Shown here one piece after another: positions 32,534 to 42,300 of a stretch of DNA of 64,000 nucleotides. Both the position numbers and the translations under genes were made by a program. Where the stretch lies: contig NZ_LACC01000025.1 of assembly GCF_000967965.1 (NCBI RefSeq), positions 165,792-229,791 of the forward strand, written 5' to 3'. Below the pieces are notes generated by a model, which saw only the letters and a list, made by a program, of their open reading frames with translations, was not told the DNA's origin and searched no databases. The stretch is from Pseudomonas fluorescens (GTDB taxonomy: Bacteria; Pseudomonadota; Gammaproteobacteria; Pseudomonadales; Pseudomonadaceae). Position 1 is the first letter of the stretch; the number at the start of each line of letters is the position of its first letter.

Positions 32534-34489
32534 ATGAGTGCGGCTTCCCTGTATCCCGTTCGTCCCGAGGTTCTGGCTAACACGCTGACCGACGAGGCGA
32601 CCTACAAGGCCATGTACCAGCAGTCGGTCGTCAACCCGGACGGCTTCTGGCGCGAGCAAGCCAAGCGCCTCGACTGGATCAAGCCTTTCACCACGGTGAA
32701 GCAGACTTCCTTCGACGATCACCATGTCGACATCAAATGGTTCGCCGACGGCACCCTGAACGTTTCCTACAACTGCCTCGACCGCCATCTGGCCGAGCGC
32801 GGTGATCAGGTTGCGATCATCTGGGAGGGCGATGACCCTGCCGAAAGCCGCAACATCACCTACCGCGAGCTGCACGAGCAAGTCTGCAAGTTCGCCAACG
32901 CCCTGCGTGGTCAGGACGTGCACCGCGGCGACGTGGTGACTATCTATATGCCGATGATCCCCGAAGCCGTGGTCGCCATGCTGGCCTGTACCCGGATCGG
33001 CGCGATTCACTCGGTGGTGTTCGGCGGTTTCTCGCCGGAAGCCCTGGCCGGTCGCATCATCGACTGCAAATCCAAAGTGGTGATCACCGCTGACGAAGGT
33101 ATTCGTGCCGGCAAGAGGATCCCGCTCAAGGCCAACGTCGACGACGCCCTGACCAATCCGGAAACCAGCAGCATTCAGAAAGTCATCGTGTGCAAGCGCA
33201 CCGGTGGCGATATCAAGTGGAACCAGCATCGCGACATCTGGTTCGAGGACCTGATGAAAGTGGCGGGCACCGTTTGCGCGCCGAAAGAGATGGGCGCCGA
33301 AGAAGCGCTGTTCATCCTTTATACCTCCGGCTCCACCGGCAAGCCGAAGGGCGTGCAGCACACCACCGGCGGTTACCTGCTGTACGCAGCCATGACCCAT
33401 GAGCGCGTGTTCGACTACCGCCCGGGTGAAATCTATTGGTGCACCGCCGACGTCGGCTGGGTCACCGGCCACAGCTATATCGTCTACGGTCCGCTGGCTA
33501 ACGGCGCGACCACGCTGCTGTTCGAAGGCGTGCCGAACTACCCGGACATCACCCGGGTGGCGAAGATCGTCGACAAGCACAAGGTCAACATCCTCTACAC
33601 CGCACCGACCGCGATCCGCGCCATGATGGCCTCGGGCACCGCCGCCGTTGAAGGTGCTGATGGCAGCAGCCTGCGCCTGTTGGGTTCGGTGGGCGAGCCG
33701 ATCAACCCGGAAGCCTGGGACTGGTACTACAAGAATGTCGGCAAGTCCCGTTGCCCGATCGTCGACACCTGGTGGCAGACCGAAACCGGCGGCAACATGA
33801 TGAGCCCGCTACCGGGTGCTCATGCGCTCAAGCCAGGTTCTGCGGCGCGTCCGTTCTTCGGCGTGGTGCCGGCACTGGTGGATAACCTGGGCAACATCGT
33901 CGAAGGCGAGGCCGAGGGCAACCTGGTGATTCTCGATTCGTGGCCAGGCCAGGCGCGCACGCTGTTTGGCGACCATGACCGCTTCGTCGACACCTACTTC
34001 AAGACCTTCCGTGGCATGTACTTCACCGGTGACGGCGCCCGTCGCGATGCCGATGGTTACTACTGGATCACCGGTCGCGTGGACGACGTGCTCAACGTGT
34101 CCGGCCACCGCATGGGCACCGCCGAGATCGAAAGCGCGATGGTCGCTCACCCGAAAGTCGCCGAAGCGGCTGTGGTCGGTGTGCCGCACGACATCAAGGG
34201 GCAGGGCATCTATGTCTATGTCACCCTTAAAAACGGCGAAGAGCCGAACGAGCAGTTGCGCCTGGAACTGAAAAACTGGGTGCGCAAGGAAATCGGCCCG
34301 ATTGCTTCGCCGGATGTGATCCAGTGGGCGCCGGGGTTGCCGAAGACTCGCTCGGGCAAGATCATGCGCCGGATTCTGCGCAAGATTGCCACGGCTGAAT
34401 ATGATGGGTTGGGTGATATCTCCACCCTGGCTGATCCGAGTGTGGTGCAGCATTTGATTGATACCCACAAGACGATGAATGTCGCGTAA
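32534..34489 (+). CDS. acsA: acetyl-CoA synthetase AcsA
   Basis: 651 residues, full length. Converts acetate, ATP and CoA to acetyl-CoA via acetyl-AMP. Motifs: P-loop-like YTSGSTGKPKG (about 261-271), EPINPEAWDWYY, DTWWQTETGG, GDGARRDADGYYWITGRVDDV, and the C-terminal PKTRSGKIMRRILR whose lysine is the regulatory acetylation site in this family. AGGTAAGAAAG precedes the ATG. In P. aeruginosa acsA lies next to the aot operon as here. Own terminator at 34510-34548. Confidence 0.97.
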   Translation: MSAASLYPVRPEVLANTLTDEATYKAMYQQSVVNPDGFWREQAKRLDWIKPFTTVKQTSFDDHHVDIKWFADGTLNVSYNCLDRHLAERGDQVAIIWEGDDPAESRNITYRELHEQVCKFANALRGQDVHRGDVVTIYMPMIPEAVVAMLACTRIGAIHSVVFGGFSPEALAGRIIDCKSKVVITADEGIRAGKRIPLKANVDDALTNPETSSIQKVIVCKRTGGDIKWNQHRDIWFEDLMKVAGTVCAPKEMGAEEALFILYTSGSTGKPKGVQHTTGGYLLYAAMTHERVFDYRPGEIYWCTADVGWVTGHSYIVYGPLANGATTLLFEGVPNYPDITRVAKIVDKHKVNILYTAPTAIRAMMASGTAAVEGADGSSLRLLGSVGEPINPEAWDWYYKNVGKSRCPIVDTWWQTETGGNMMSPLPGAHALKPGSAARPFFGVVPALVDNLGNIVEGEAEGNLVILDSWPGQARTLFGDHDRFVDTYFKTFRGMYFTGDGARRDADGYYWITGRVDDVLNVSGHRMGTAEIESAMVAHPKVAEAAVVGVPHDIKGQGIYVYVTLKNGEEPNEQLRLELKNWVRKEIGPIASPDVIQWAPGLPKTRSGKIMRRILRKIATAEYDGLGDISTLADPSVVQHLIDTHKTMNVA

Positions 34490-34509
34490 GCGGCGGTTCT
34501 GAATCACTG

Positions 34510-34548
34510 AAAAGCCCCGTCAGGTGTTGAGCCTGGCGGGGCTTTTTT
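34510..34548 (+). terminator. Terminator after acsA
   Basis: AAAAGCCCCGTCAGG...CCTGGCGGGGCTTTTTT; strong GC stem and six T residues, 20 bases after the acsA stop. Confidence 0.9.
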
Positions 34549-34580
34549 GTGCCTGGGTTTTTGTGTTGGCTGGGCGGGCC

Positions 34581-34675
34581 TCTTCGCGGGCAAGCCCGCT
34601 CCCACAGGTTTTGTGGTGTGCTTCAGATCGCCTATACACCGCAAATCCCTGTAGGAGCGGGCTTGCCCGCGAAGG
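34581..34675. repeat. REP doublet (CGCGGGCAAGCCCGC type)
   Basis: CTTCGCGGGCAAGCCCGCTC then CCACAG, inverted against CTGTAGGAGCGGGCTTGCCC then GCGAAG, about 40 bases apart. A third sequence class beside the AGCCTGCTCGCGA and TGTGGCGAGG types. It begins the 700-base gap between acsA and aotJ; the rest of the gap holds the ArgR-like site and promoter. Confidence 0.82.
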
Positions 34676-35005
34676 CGATCTGTCTGACACCCAATAAACA
34701 ACAGCCAATAAATATCGGCTTCAGCCGTAGGACGATTCCTACTGTTACCCGTATTCTTTCAGGTTACTGAATGTGTAACCGCATCACGCCAATACGGGGC
34801 ATTGGGAAACGCCTGGGCTCAAATCCGTGCCCGAAATGCGCCTCAAAAAAGTAAGCCACTACACTGCGCTTGCCGGATTAGAAGGGTTTGCCAATAATAG
34901 GCCCGCAATTTGCAACATAGATCGGTTCAATGTCTTTTGCTCCTGCATGATTTTGCAGGGCTGTCAACGCGCTAAAACGGCTTTCTCGGTGCTTCTGTAA
35001 TTAGT

Positions 35006-35021
35006 TGTCGCATTGAAGAAA
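35006..35021 (+). promoter_or_regulatory. ArgR half-site candidate upstream of aotJ
   Basis: TGTCGC-N8-AA (TGTCGCATTGAAGAAA), matching the Pseudomonas ArgR (AraC type) half-site TGTCGC-N8-AA. About 170 bases before aotJ. A second weaker match, TGTCG at 35038-35042, follows. Confidence 0.55.
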
Positions 35022-35190
35022 TATCGGCCTCGGGCCTGTCGTTAGAATGCCGATCACTCGCTCGTCGTTGTCTGTGTCGAAATTTCGCACACGCAATGTA
35101 GGACGCAGCACTGCTTTCCGGTTCCACTCACTCGCATATTGGGCTGTTGCTCACTCTGCCGTTTTTGCCCTTTACCGATGGAGTCCCAAG

Positions 35191-35967
35191 ATGAAGAAAC
35201 TCGTGCTGCTTGGCGCCCTGGCACTGTCCGTGCTGTCCATGCCAACCTTCGCCGATGAAAAACCTCTGAAAATCGGTATCGAGGCGGCTTACCCTCCGTT
35301 CGCTTCCAAAGCGCCGGACGGCAGCATCGTTGGTTTCGACTACGACATCGGCAATGCACTGTGTGAAGAAATGAAGGTCAAGTGCGTTTGGGTCGAGCAA
35401 GAGTTCGACGGCCTGATCCCGGCACTGAAAGTGCGCAAGATCGACGCGATCCTGTCGTCCATGTCGATCACTGAAGATCGCAAGAAGTCCGTGGACTTCA
35501 CCAACAAGTACTACAACACCCCGGCTCGCCTGGTCATGAAGGAAGGCACTCAGGTCAGCGAAGGCCTGACCGAGCTCAAGGGCAAGAACATCGGCGTGCA
35601 GCGTGGTTCGATCCACGAGCGTTTCGCCCGCGAAGTCCTGGCCCCGCTGGGTGCCGAGATCAAGCCTTACGGTTCGCAGAACGAAATTTACCTCGACGTG
35701 GCTGCCGGCCGCCTCGACGGCACCGTGGCAGACGCTACGCTTTTGGATGACGGTTTCCTGAAAACCGACGCCGGTAAAGGTTTCGCCTTCGTCGGCCCTG
35801 CGTTCACCGACGTCAAATACTTCGGTGACGGCGTAGGTATCGCGGTTCGCAAGGGCGACAAGGAAGATCTGGACAAGCTCAACAACGCTATCGCGGCCAT
35901 TCGTGCGAACGGCAAGTACAAGCAAATCCAGGACAAGTACTTCGCCTTCGATATCTACGGCAAGTAA
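35191..35967 (+). CDS. aotJ: arginine/ornithine-binding periplasmic protein AotJ
   Basis: 258 residues. Signal peptide of about 21 residues (LSMPTFA end), then a type-3 solute-binding domain: LKIGIEAAYPPFASKAPDGSIVGFDYDIGNALC, ILSSMSITEDRKKSVDFTNKYY, GVQRGSIHERFAREVL. Binds L-arginine/L-ornithine in the periplasm and delivers them to AotQM. First gene of aotJQMP-argR; an upstream in-frame ATG at 35047 is ignored because it would bury the signal peptide. GGAG precedes the chosen ATG. Confidence 0.94.
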   Translation: MKKLVLLGALALSVLSMPTFADEKPLKIGIEAAYPPFASKAPDGSIVGFDYDIGNALCEEMKVKCVWVEQEFDGLIPALKVRKIDAILSSMSITEDRKKSVDFTNKYYNTPARLVMKEGTQVSEGLTELKGKNIGVQRGSIHERFAREVLAPLGAEIKPYGSQNEIYLDVAAGRLDGTVADATLLDDGFLKTDAGKGFAFVGPAFTDVKYFGDGVGIAVRKGDKEDLDKLNNAIAAIRANGKYKQIQDKYFAFDIYGK

Positions 35968-36058
35968 CACGTCTCTGCGACAAGTCCGAAATGGCGCAAG
36001 CAACAGGATCTCTGAGGTTTGCGCCATTTTTTCATCCCAACTTTCGAGGACCTGAATC

Positions 36059-36748
36059 ATGTTGAAAGGCTACGGGGCTGTCATCCTCGATGGCGCTTGG
36101 CTGACGCTTCAGCTCGCCTTGTCGTCCATGGCCATGGCCATCGTTCTGGGCCTGATCGGCGTGGCACTGCGTCTGTCGCCGGTGCGCTGGCTGGCCTGGC
36201 TGGGCGACCTGTATTCCACGGTAATCCGCGGTATTCCCGACCTGGTGCTGATCCTGCTGATTTTCTACGGCGGCCAAGACCTGCTCAACCGCGTCGCGCC
36301 GCTGCTCGGCTTTGACGAGTACATCGACCTGAACCCGTTGGCCGCTGGTATCGGCACCCTGGGCTTCATCTTCGGTGCGTACCTGTCGGAAACCTTCCGT
36401 GGCGCCTTCATGGCGATCCCCAAGGGCCAGGCCGAAGCCGGCATGGCTTACGGCATGAGCAGTGTCCAGGTGTTCTTCCGGGTGTTGGTGCCGCAGATGA
36501 TTCGTCTGGCGATTCCGGGTTTCACCAACAACTGGCTGGTATTGACCAAGGCTACCGCGCTGATTTCGGTGGTGGGTCTGCAAGACATGATGTTCAAGGC
36601 CAAGCAGGCGGCCGATGCCACCCGCGAGCCTTTCACCTTCTTCCTCGCAGTGGCGGCGATGTACCTGGTGATCACCAGTGTGTCGTTGCTGGCATTGCGT
36701 CACCTTGAGAAGCGCTACTCGGTAGGCGTAAGGGCGGCTGATCTATGA
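36059..36748 (+). CDS. aotQ: arginine/ornithine ABC transporter permease AotQ
   Basis: 229 residues, His/Glu/Gln/Arg-type ABC permease with about five helices. The EAA loop is GAFMAIPKGQAEAGMAYGMSSVQVFFRVLVPQ. N-terminal block LDGAWLTLQLALSSMAMAIVLGLI and VIRGIPDLVLILLIFYGGQDLLN are family-typical. Stop overlaps the aotM start by four bases (ATGA), so the two are coupled. Works as a heterodimer with AotM. Confidence 0.94.
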   Translation: MLKGYGAVILDGAWLTLQLALSSMAMAIVLGLIGVALRLSPVRWLAWLGDLYSTVIRGIPDLVLILLIFYGGQDLLNRVAPLLGFDEYIDLNPLAAGIGTLGFIFGAYLSETFRGAFMAIPKGQAEAGMAYGMSSVQVFFRVLVPQMIRLAIPGFTNNWLVLTKATALISVVGLQDMMFKAKQAADATREPFTFFLAVAAMYLVITSVSLLALRHLEKRYSVGVRAADL

Positions 36749-37443
36749 TCTTCGACTACAACGTCATTTGGGAGGCCTTGCCGCTGTACCTCGGCGGCCT
36801 GGTGACCACCCTCAAACTGCTCGCGCTGTCGCTGTTCTTCGGCTTGCTGTGCGCATTGCCGCTGGGCTTGATGCGCGTCTCGAAGAACGCGGTCGTCAAC
36901 ATGTCGGCCTGGCTCTTCACCTACGTGATCCGCGGCACGCCGATGCTGGTGCAGCTGTTCTTGATCTACTACGGTCTGGCGCAGTTCGAAGCGGTGCGTG
37001 AAAGCTTCCTCTGGCCGTGGCTGTCCAGCGCAACGTTCTGTGCGTGCCTGGCGTTCGCGATCAACACCAGCGCCTACACCGCCGAAATCATCGCCGGCAG
37101 CCTGCGCGCCACGCCGAACGGCGAGATCGAAGCGGCCAGGGCCATGGGCATGTCGCGGGTCAAGATGTACAAGCGCATCCTGCTGCCGTCGGCCCTGCGC
37201 CGCGCGCTGCCGCAGTACAGCAACGAAGTGATCATGATGCTGCAGACCACCAGTCTGGCGTCCATCGTGACCCTGATCGACATCACCGGTGCCGCGCGCA
37301 CGGTCAACGCCCAGTTCTACCTGCCGTTCGAGGCGTACATCACCGCCGGCGTGTTCTACCTGTGCCTGACCTTTATCCTGGTGAAGCTGTTCAAGATGGC
37401 CGAGCGCCGCTGGTTGGGCTACCTGGCCCCGCGCAAGCACTGA
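36745..37443 (+). CDS. aotM: arginine/ornithine ABC transporter permease AotM
   Basis: 232 residues. Second permease: GGLVTTLKLLALSLFFGLLCALPLGLM, FTYVIRGTPMLVQLFLIYYGLAQFE, EAA loop GSLRATPNGEIEAARAMGMSRVKMYKRILLPSALRR. Coupled to aotQ by ATGA. In P. aeruginosa a short extra gene (PA0891) lies between aotM and aotP; none is here, only a 37-base gap. Confidence 0.94.
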   Translation: MIFDYNVIWEALPLYLGGLVTTLKLLALSLFFGLLCALPLGLMRVSKNAVVNMSAWLFTYVIRGTPMLVQLFLIYYGLAQFEAVRESFLWPWLSSATFCACLAFAINTSAYTAEIIAGSLRATPNGEIEAARAMGMSRVKMYKRILLPSALRRALPQYSNEVIMMLQTTSLASIVTLIDITGAARTVNAQFYLPFEAYITAGVFYLCLTFILVKLFKMAERRWLGYLAPRKH

Positions 37444-37480
37444 ATACCACTGACTGACTGTTTTTGTGAGAACCGACAGC

Positions 37481-38245
37481 ATGTACAAACTTGAAGTCCA
37501 AGACCTGCATAAACGCTATGGCAGTCACGAAGTGCTCAAGGGCGTGTCCCTGAAAGCGGCAGCCGGCGATGTGATCAGCATCATCGGTTCCAGTGGCTCC
37601 GGCAAAAGTACTTTCCTGCGCTGCATCAACCTGCTGGAGCAGCCGCACGCGGGCAAGATCCTGCTCAACAACGAAGAACTGAAGCTGGTGGCCAACAAGG
37701 ACGGCGCGCTGAAGGCGGCCGACCCGAAGCAGCTGCAACGCATGCGTTCGCGCCTGTCGATGGTGTTCCAGCATTTCAACCTGTGGTCGCACATGACCGC
37801 GCTGGAAAACATCATGGAAGCGCCGGTGCATGTGCTGGGCATGTCCAAGGCTGAAGCACGCGAGAAAGCCGAACACTACCTGAACAAGGTGGGCGTGGCT
37901 CATCGCAAGGATGCTTACCCTGGCCACATGTCCGGCGGCGAGCAGCAGCGCGTGGCGATTGCTCGTGCGCTGGCGATGGAACCTGAGGTGATGCTGTTCG
38001 ACGAACCAACCTCGGCCCTTGACCCGGAGCTGGTCGGCGACGTGTTGAAAGTCATGCAGGCCCTGGCCCAGGAAGGCCGGACCATGGTCGTGGTGACCCA
38101 CGAAATGGGCTTCGCCCGTGAAGTGTCGAACCAACTGGTGTTCCTGCACAAAGGAGTGGTCGAAGAAAGCGGCAACCCGCGCGAAGTGCTGGTGAACCCG
38201 CAATCCGAGCGTTTGCAGCAATTCCTCTCGGGTAGCCTGAAGTAA
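37481..38245 (+). CDS. aotP: arginine/ornithine ABC transporter ATPase AotP
   Basis: 254 residues. Walker A GSSGSGKST, Q-loop VFQHFNLWSHMTALEN, signature LSGGEQQR-type MSGGEQQRVAIARAL, Walker B VMLFDEPTSALDPE, H-loop VVTHEMGFA. Energises the AotQM permease at the inner face of the membrane. Start MYKLEV chosen over the in-frame ATG 15 bases earlier for family length. Confidence 0.95.
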   Translation: MYKLEVQDLHKRYGSHEVLKGVSLKAAAGDVISIIGSSGSGKSTFLRCINLLEQPHAGKILLNNEELKLVANKDGALKAADPKQLQRMRSRLSMVFQHFNLWSHMTALENIMEAPVHVLGMSKAEAREKAEHYLNKVGVAHRKDAYPGHMSGGEQQRVAIARALAMEPEVMLFDEPTSALDPELVGDVLKVMQALAQEGRTMVVVTHEMGFAREVSNQLVFLHKGVVEESGNPREVLVNPQSERLQQFLSGSLK

Positions 38246-38260
38246 TCGCTCCCGTTACGC

Positions 38261-38309
38261 ACCAAATTAGGCCATGCTGCGCAGCGCGCGCCAGATGGTC
38301 TAATTTGGT
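38261..38309 (+). other. Long hairpin between aotP and argR
   Basis: Arms ACCAAATTAGGCCAT (38261-38275) and ATGGTCTAATTTGGT (38295-38309), 14 of 15 pairing, around GCTGCGCAGCGCGCGCCAG, whose first ten bases are themselves palindromic. No T-tract follows. Not of the REP classes seen elsewhere. Could limit readthrough from the transporter into argR, stabilise the upstream mRNA, or be a mobile-repeat remnant. Confidence 0.6.
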
Positions 38310-38358
38310 TGCAGCCGCTTCTGGCTTTTAACACTGTTTTCGCTTCGGATTGCCCACC

Positions 38359-39339
38359 ATGACTGCCCATCGAATTGGTTTCCTGATTTGGCCCAGCACT
38401 AAAGCACTGACGCTTGCGCTGGCTGAGGAGGCCTTGCGTGTTGCCCAGCGTGTGCATCCGGACGTGGTTTACGAACTGTCGTTCCTGCAGGCCGAACCGC
38501 CAGCCGAAAGCGCCTGGCAATTGCCGGGTGAGGCGTGGACTGGCAAGCTCGAGAACTTCCAGAAACTGTTCCTGCTCGCAGACGAACCACCGACCGCACT
38601 GGCGCCGGCGCTCAGCAGTGCGCTCAAGCAACTGGTGCGTTCCGGTTGCGTGATTGGCGGTCTGTCGGCCGGGGTTTACCCGCTGGCACAGCTGGGCTTG
38701 CTCGACGGTTATCGCGCGGCCGTGCACTGGCGCTGGCAGGACGATTTCGCCGAGCGCTTTCCGAAGGTCATTGCCACCAGCCACCTGTTCGACTGGGATC
38801 GCGATCGCCTGACGGCGTGCGGCGGCATGTCGGTGCTCGACTTGTTGCTGGCGGTGCTGGCCCGCGACCATGGTGCGGAACTGGCCGGTGCGGTGTCCGA
38901 AGAACTGGTGGTCGAGCGCATTCGCGAGGGCGGCGAACGCCAGCGCATTCCGTTGCAGAATCGCCTCGGCTCCAGCCATCCGAAGCTCACACAAGCCGTG
39001 TTGCTCATGGAAGCCAACATTGAAGAACCGCTGACCACCGACGAAATCGCCCAGCACGTGTGCGTGTCCCGTCGGCAACTGGAGCGCATCTTCAAGCAAT
39101 ACCTCAACCGTGTGCCGAGCCAGTATTACCTGGAACTGCGCTTGAACAAGGCCCGGCAGATGTTGATGCAAACCAGCAAGTCGATCATCCAGATCGGCCT
39201 GTCCTGTGGCTTCTCCTCGGGGCCGCACTTCTCCAGCGCCTATCGCAATTTCTTCGGTGCCACGCCGCGGGAAGATCGCAACCAGCGGCGCAGCAGCAGC
39301 CCGTTCGAATTGTCATCGGTGCCGCCGGAGCGCGGTTGA
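38359..39339 (+). CDS. argR: arginine regulator ArgR (AraC/XylS type)
   Basis: 326 residues from the ATG at 38359 (TTG nine bases earlier also reads in frame). N-terminal GATase1/DJ-1-like sensing domain (HRIGFLIWPSTKALTLALAEEALR, SGCVIGGLSAGVYPLAQLGLLDGYRAAVHW), C-terminal double HTH (about 215-310): MEANIEEPLTTDEIAQHVCVSRRQLERIFKQYLNRVPSQYY and IIQIGLSCGFSSGPHFSSAYRNFFGATP. In Pseudomonas it binds arginine, represses biosynthesis genes and activates aot and aru. Last gene of the aot transcript. Confidence 0.95.
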   Translation: MTAHRIGFLIWPSTKALTLALAEEALRVAQRVHPDVVYELSFLQAEPPAESAWQLPGEAWTGKLENFQKLFLLADEPPTALAPALSSALKQLVRSGCVIGGLSAGVYPLAQLGLLDGYRAAVHWRWQDDFAERFPKVIATSHLFDWDRDRLTACGGMSVLDLLLAVLARDHGAELAGAVSEELVVERIREGGERQRIPLQNRLGSSHPKLTQAVLLMEANIEEPLTTDEIAQHVCVSRRQLERIFKQYLNRVPSQYYLELRLNKARQMLMQTSKSIIQIGLSCGFSSGPHFSSAYRNFFGATPREDRNQRRSSSPFELSSVPPERG

Positions 39340-39356
39340 TCCGCGCCTGATCCCGA

Positions 39357-42300
39357 TCAATCTTCCGGTTCGGACGCCTCGGACGTCGACACCTCCAATT
39401 CTGCCCGTTCGATTACTTCCTGAACTCCGAAATCGACGCTAGTCAGCCTGAAGTACTCAAGCAGAATTTGCAGGCTTTCCTCAGAGAACGGATTACCCCG
39501 CAGGCTGATGCTTTCGGCGACCTCCAGCGGCAGTTCGAGGAGGTCGGCGGGTATCTGACTGATCGCGTTGCCGCTCAGGTCTACGGTTTCCAGGCTCTTG
39601 AGCTGCATCAGTCCGGCGGGTAATTCGCTGAGCCCGCAGTTATCCAGTTGCAGGGTCGCCAGGTCCGTCATCTGGCTGATATCCGGAGCCAGCCCCAGCG
39701 GATTGTTTCTCAAGTCGATGAATTCCAGGCGGGCCATCTCGGCCAGGTTCAGGACCGACTGCGGAGTCAGGGTGATGTTGCAGTCGAGGAGATTGAGCGA
39801 CTTCAAGTCGCTCATCCGGAAGATTGCCTCCGGGATATCGCCCAGCCTGAAGTCGTTGATAACGAGGGTCTTGAGTTTGGGGAAGCGCTCCAGGAACCCT
39901 GTGACGCCTGTGGTCAGGCCGCTCTCGCTACTCAGGTAAACCAGGGAAACATGGCTGAAATCTGCGCTCAGTGTCGGCAGGTTACCGGTAATCCGCGTCT
40001 CCAGACTCAGGTCATAAGTAGTTGCTTGCAGCGATTCGTTGAAATCATCCAGATCGGTTTCTCGGCGCCAGCAGCGCAGTACGGACTCTCTGAATGCGTC
40101 CCGCGTCGAATGTTCGATCAGCAGTTGCTGGGCAGTGAACGGTTGATTGCTGTGAGGGTGGACGGCTGGAATATTGCCGGTCCAGGCCGACAGGTCGTTT
40201 TCAAGGGTGGTGAGTTCGGCTTCCAGACGGGTCAATGCGATTCGCCCCTCGTCCAGTGTGCCGGGTAAAAGGAACACGAATTTGCTGGCATCCTCCTGGT
40301 CCAGCATGGGGTACAGCGTTTGCACGCGGTGGATATCTGCTTCTTCGGCAAAGATACCGAAGTCCTGACGGGTTTGCTGGAAGTGCTGTTTGAGGCGTTC
40401 ACGGGTTGCGCTTGAAAACGGATTGTTGCCCAGGTCGATGCCCTCTTGGGTGCGTTGTTGCAGTGTGAACAGTGCGCTGGGCAGTTCTTTGATCTGGTTG
40501 TCATTGAACAGGGCGGTGCGCAGGCGCGGACGAGTCAACAAGTCACTCGGTAGATCAGAGATGCCCGTCTGCGATAAATCGATGTAGTTCAAATCGGGCA
40601 TGCTGCCGACATCGGGTGTCAGGCCCAAGGGGTTCTTGTACAAGTCCATTGTGGTCAACCGATGCAGTCCCGCGAACCCGACCTGGCTCTCGGGGCTGAG
40701 GGTGATCGCGCAATTGCTCAGGATGAGCTCTTCGAGTTGCAGCGATGGAAGGGTGTCCGGCAAGCGGCCAAGGTTGAAGTCGCGCAGTTTCAGGGAGCGT
40801 AGCCCGGTAAAGCTGCGCAGAAATTCGTGCATGCCCCGCGTGGCGCTACCTCCATCCATCCTTAGCATTGTGATGCGGCTGAAGTCGGAGCTCAGTGTCG
40901 GCAATTGGCCGATGATGGGTTGGAAGAAGTTGAAGTCGGCTGTTTCAAGAACGGTCTCGGGAAGGGTCCATTGCTGGCGCCAGCAGTGGGCCAGATCGAT
41001 AGCGAATTGACGACGGACTTGCTGTTGCGCAGCGAACTGCTCGGGCGTGATCCTGATTTGCGAGTCTGGAATGAACAGCGGAATTTCATCGCGCCAGGAC
41101 GAAAGCGTCTCCAGCAGTTGCGCGTGTTGAGTCAAGAGCCGACTCAGCTCCGCTCGTGGTCCACTGGGATGCTGCTGCAAGCGTTCGACGAAGGCGTCGA
41201 GCTCTTCGGCGGATAGATGGGGAAACAGTGTCTGCGCCCGACTTTGCAAAGTAGGTGTGTTGCGTGGCATTTGACGATACCCGTCACCGCCACCGAGCAA
41301 GCGCATGACCTTTGGGTCGTAAGTGGGTTTGAGGTCGGGGTGTTGAGCCAGCAGCGCGCGCAATGCATCACGGCTCAAGGCGTGCTGGCGAATCAGCTGC
41401 TTGAGCCGTTCACCTTCACCGATATTCAGATTCAAGGCGGTGCGTTCGCTGTCCGGCATGGCCTGTAGCAGGCAGGTGTAAAGCGAGCCCATGCCGCTGA
41501 GTTCTTCACCGTCATGATCGAAGGCCTGATACGAGCCTTCTTCTCTGAGCACCAGCACTTTACGCAGGGGCGCATCGATACGGCCAAGGTTGTCGATCAG
41601 CGCGCCTTCATGGGCGTACTGGCGGATTTCCAGTCGTAGCTCTGTCGTCCAGCCCGGCAGTTTTTCCAGGGTGTGCAAGGCCAGCCGGTCAGTGTCGAGG
41701 TTGTTTTCGGTCGATGGCAATTCAAGCCCCTCGTAGGCGCGAGTCATGCGCACTTGCAATCTGGCTTCCCGGCTCAGCTCGGCCAGGCGAGGGGCAAGGG
41801 TTGAGCTTTTCAGCTGTTGCATTTCCAGATCGCTTACTGTGTCCACAATCGCTTGTGCAACGCTGCGTGGCAGTCCGGGCTCGGCATCCATCACCACTTG
41901 TACGGCTGCGCGAGCACCACGTTCGAGTCGGCGATATCGCTGGTCGAACAGCGTCTGCCGTTTCTGTTCGGCAAGCCGCGCGAGTATCTGGCGCAACCGC
42001 TGCGCCCGGTTTTCCGGGGTTGAGGAGGGGTGACCGAACTCTTCGCCCATCAGCGTTCTGGCTTCGCTGTCCGACAGGGTCAGGAGAAAGGTTTTCAGCA
42101 GGTCGCCGTCGGTGAGGCGGGCGGTATCGATTTGCACGACGGGCACATCGGGCGCCGGGCTTTGCCAAAGGGTTTGCGCATTTTCGTCGATCAGTCGCAG
42201 GCCTTTGTTTGCCGGCCAGTAGCCGTTTTCATTGAGCAGTTCCAGCTGTGTCACCGGATCCGCCTTGAGGAGGTGTTCCGACTGGTCACTGCCGATCTGA

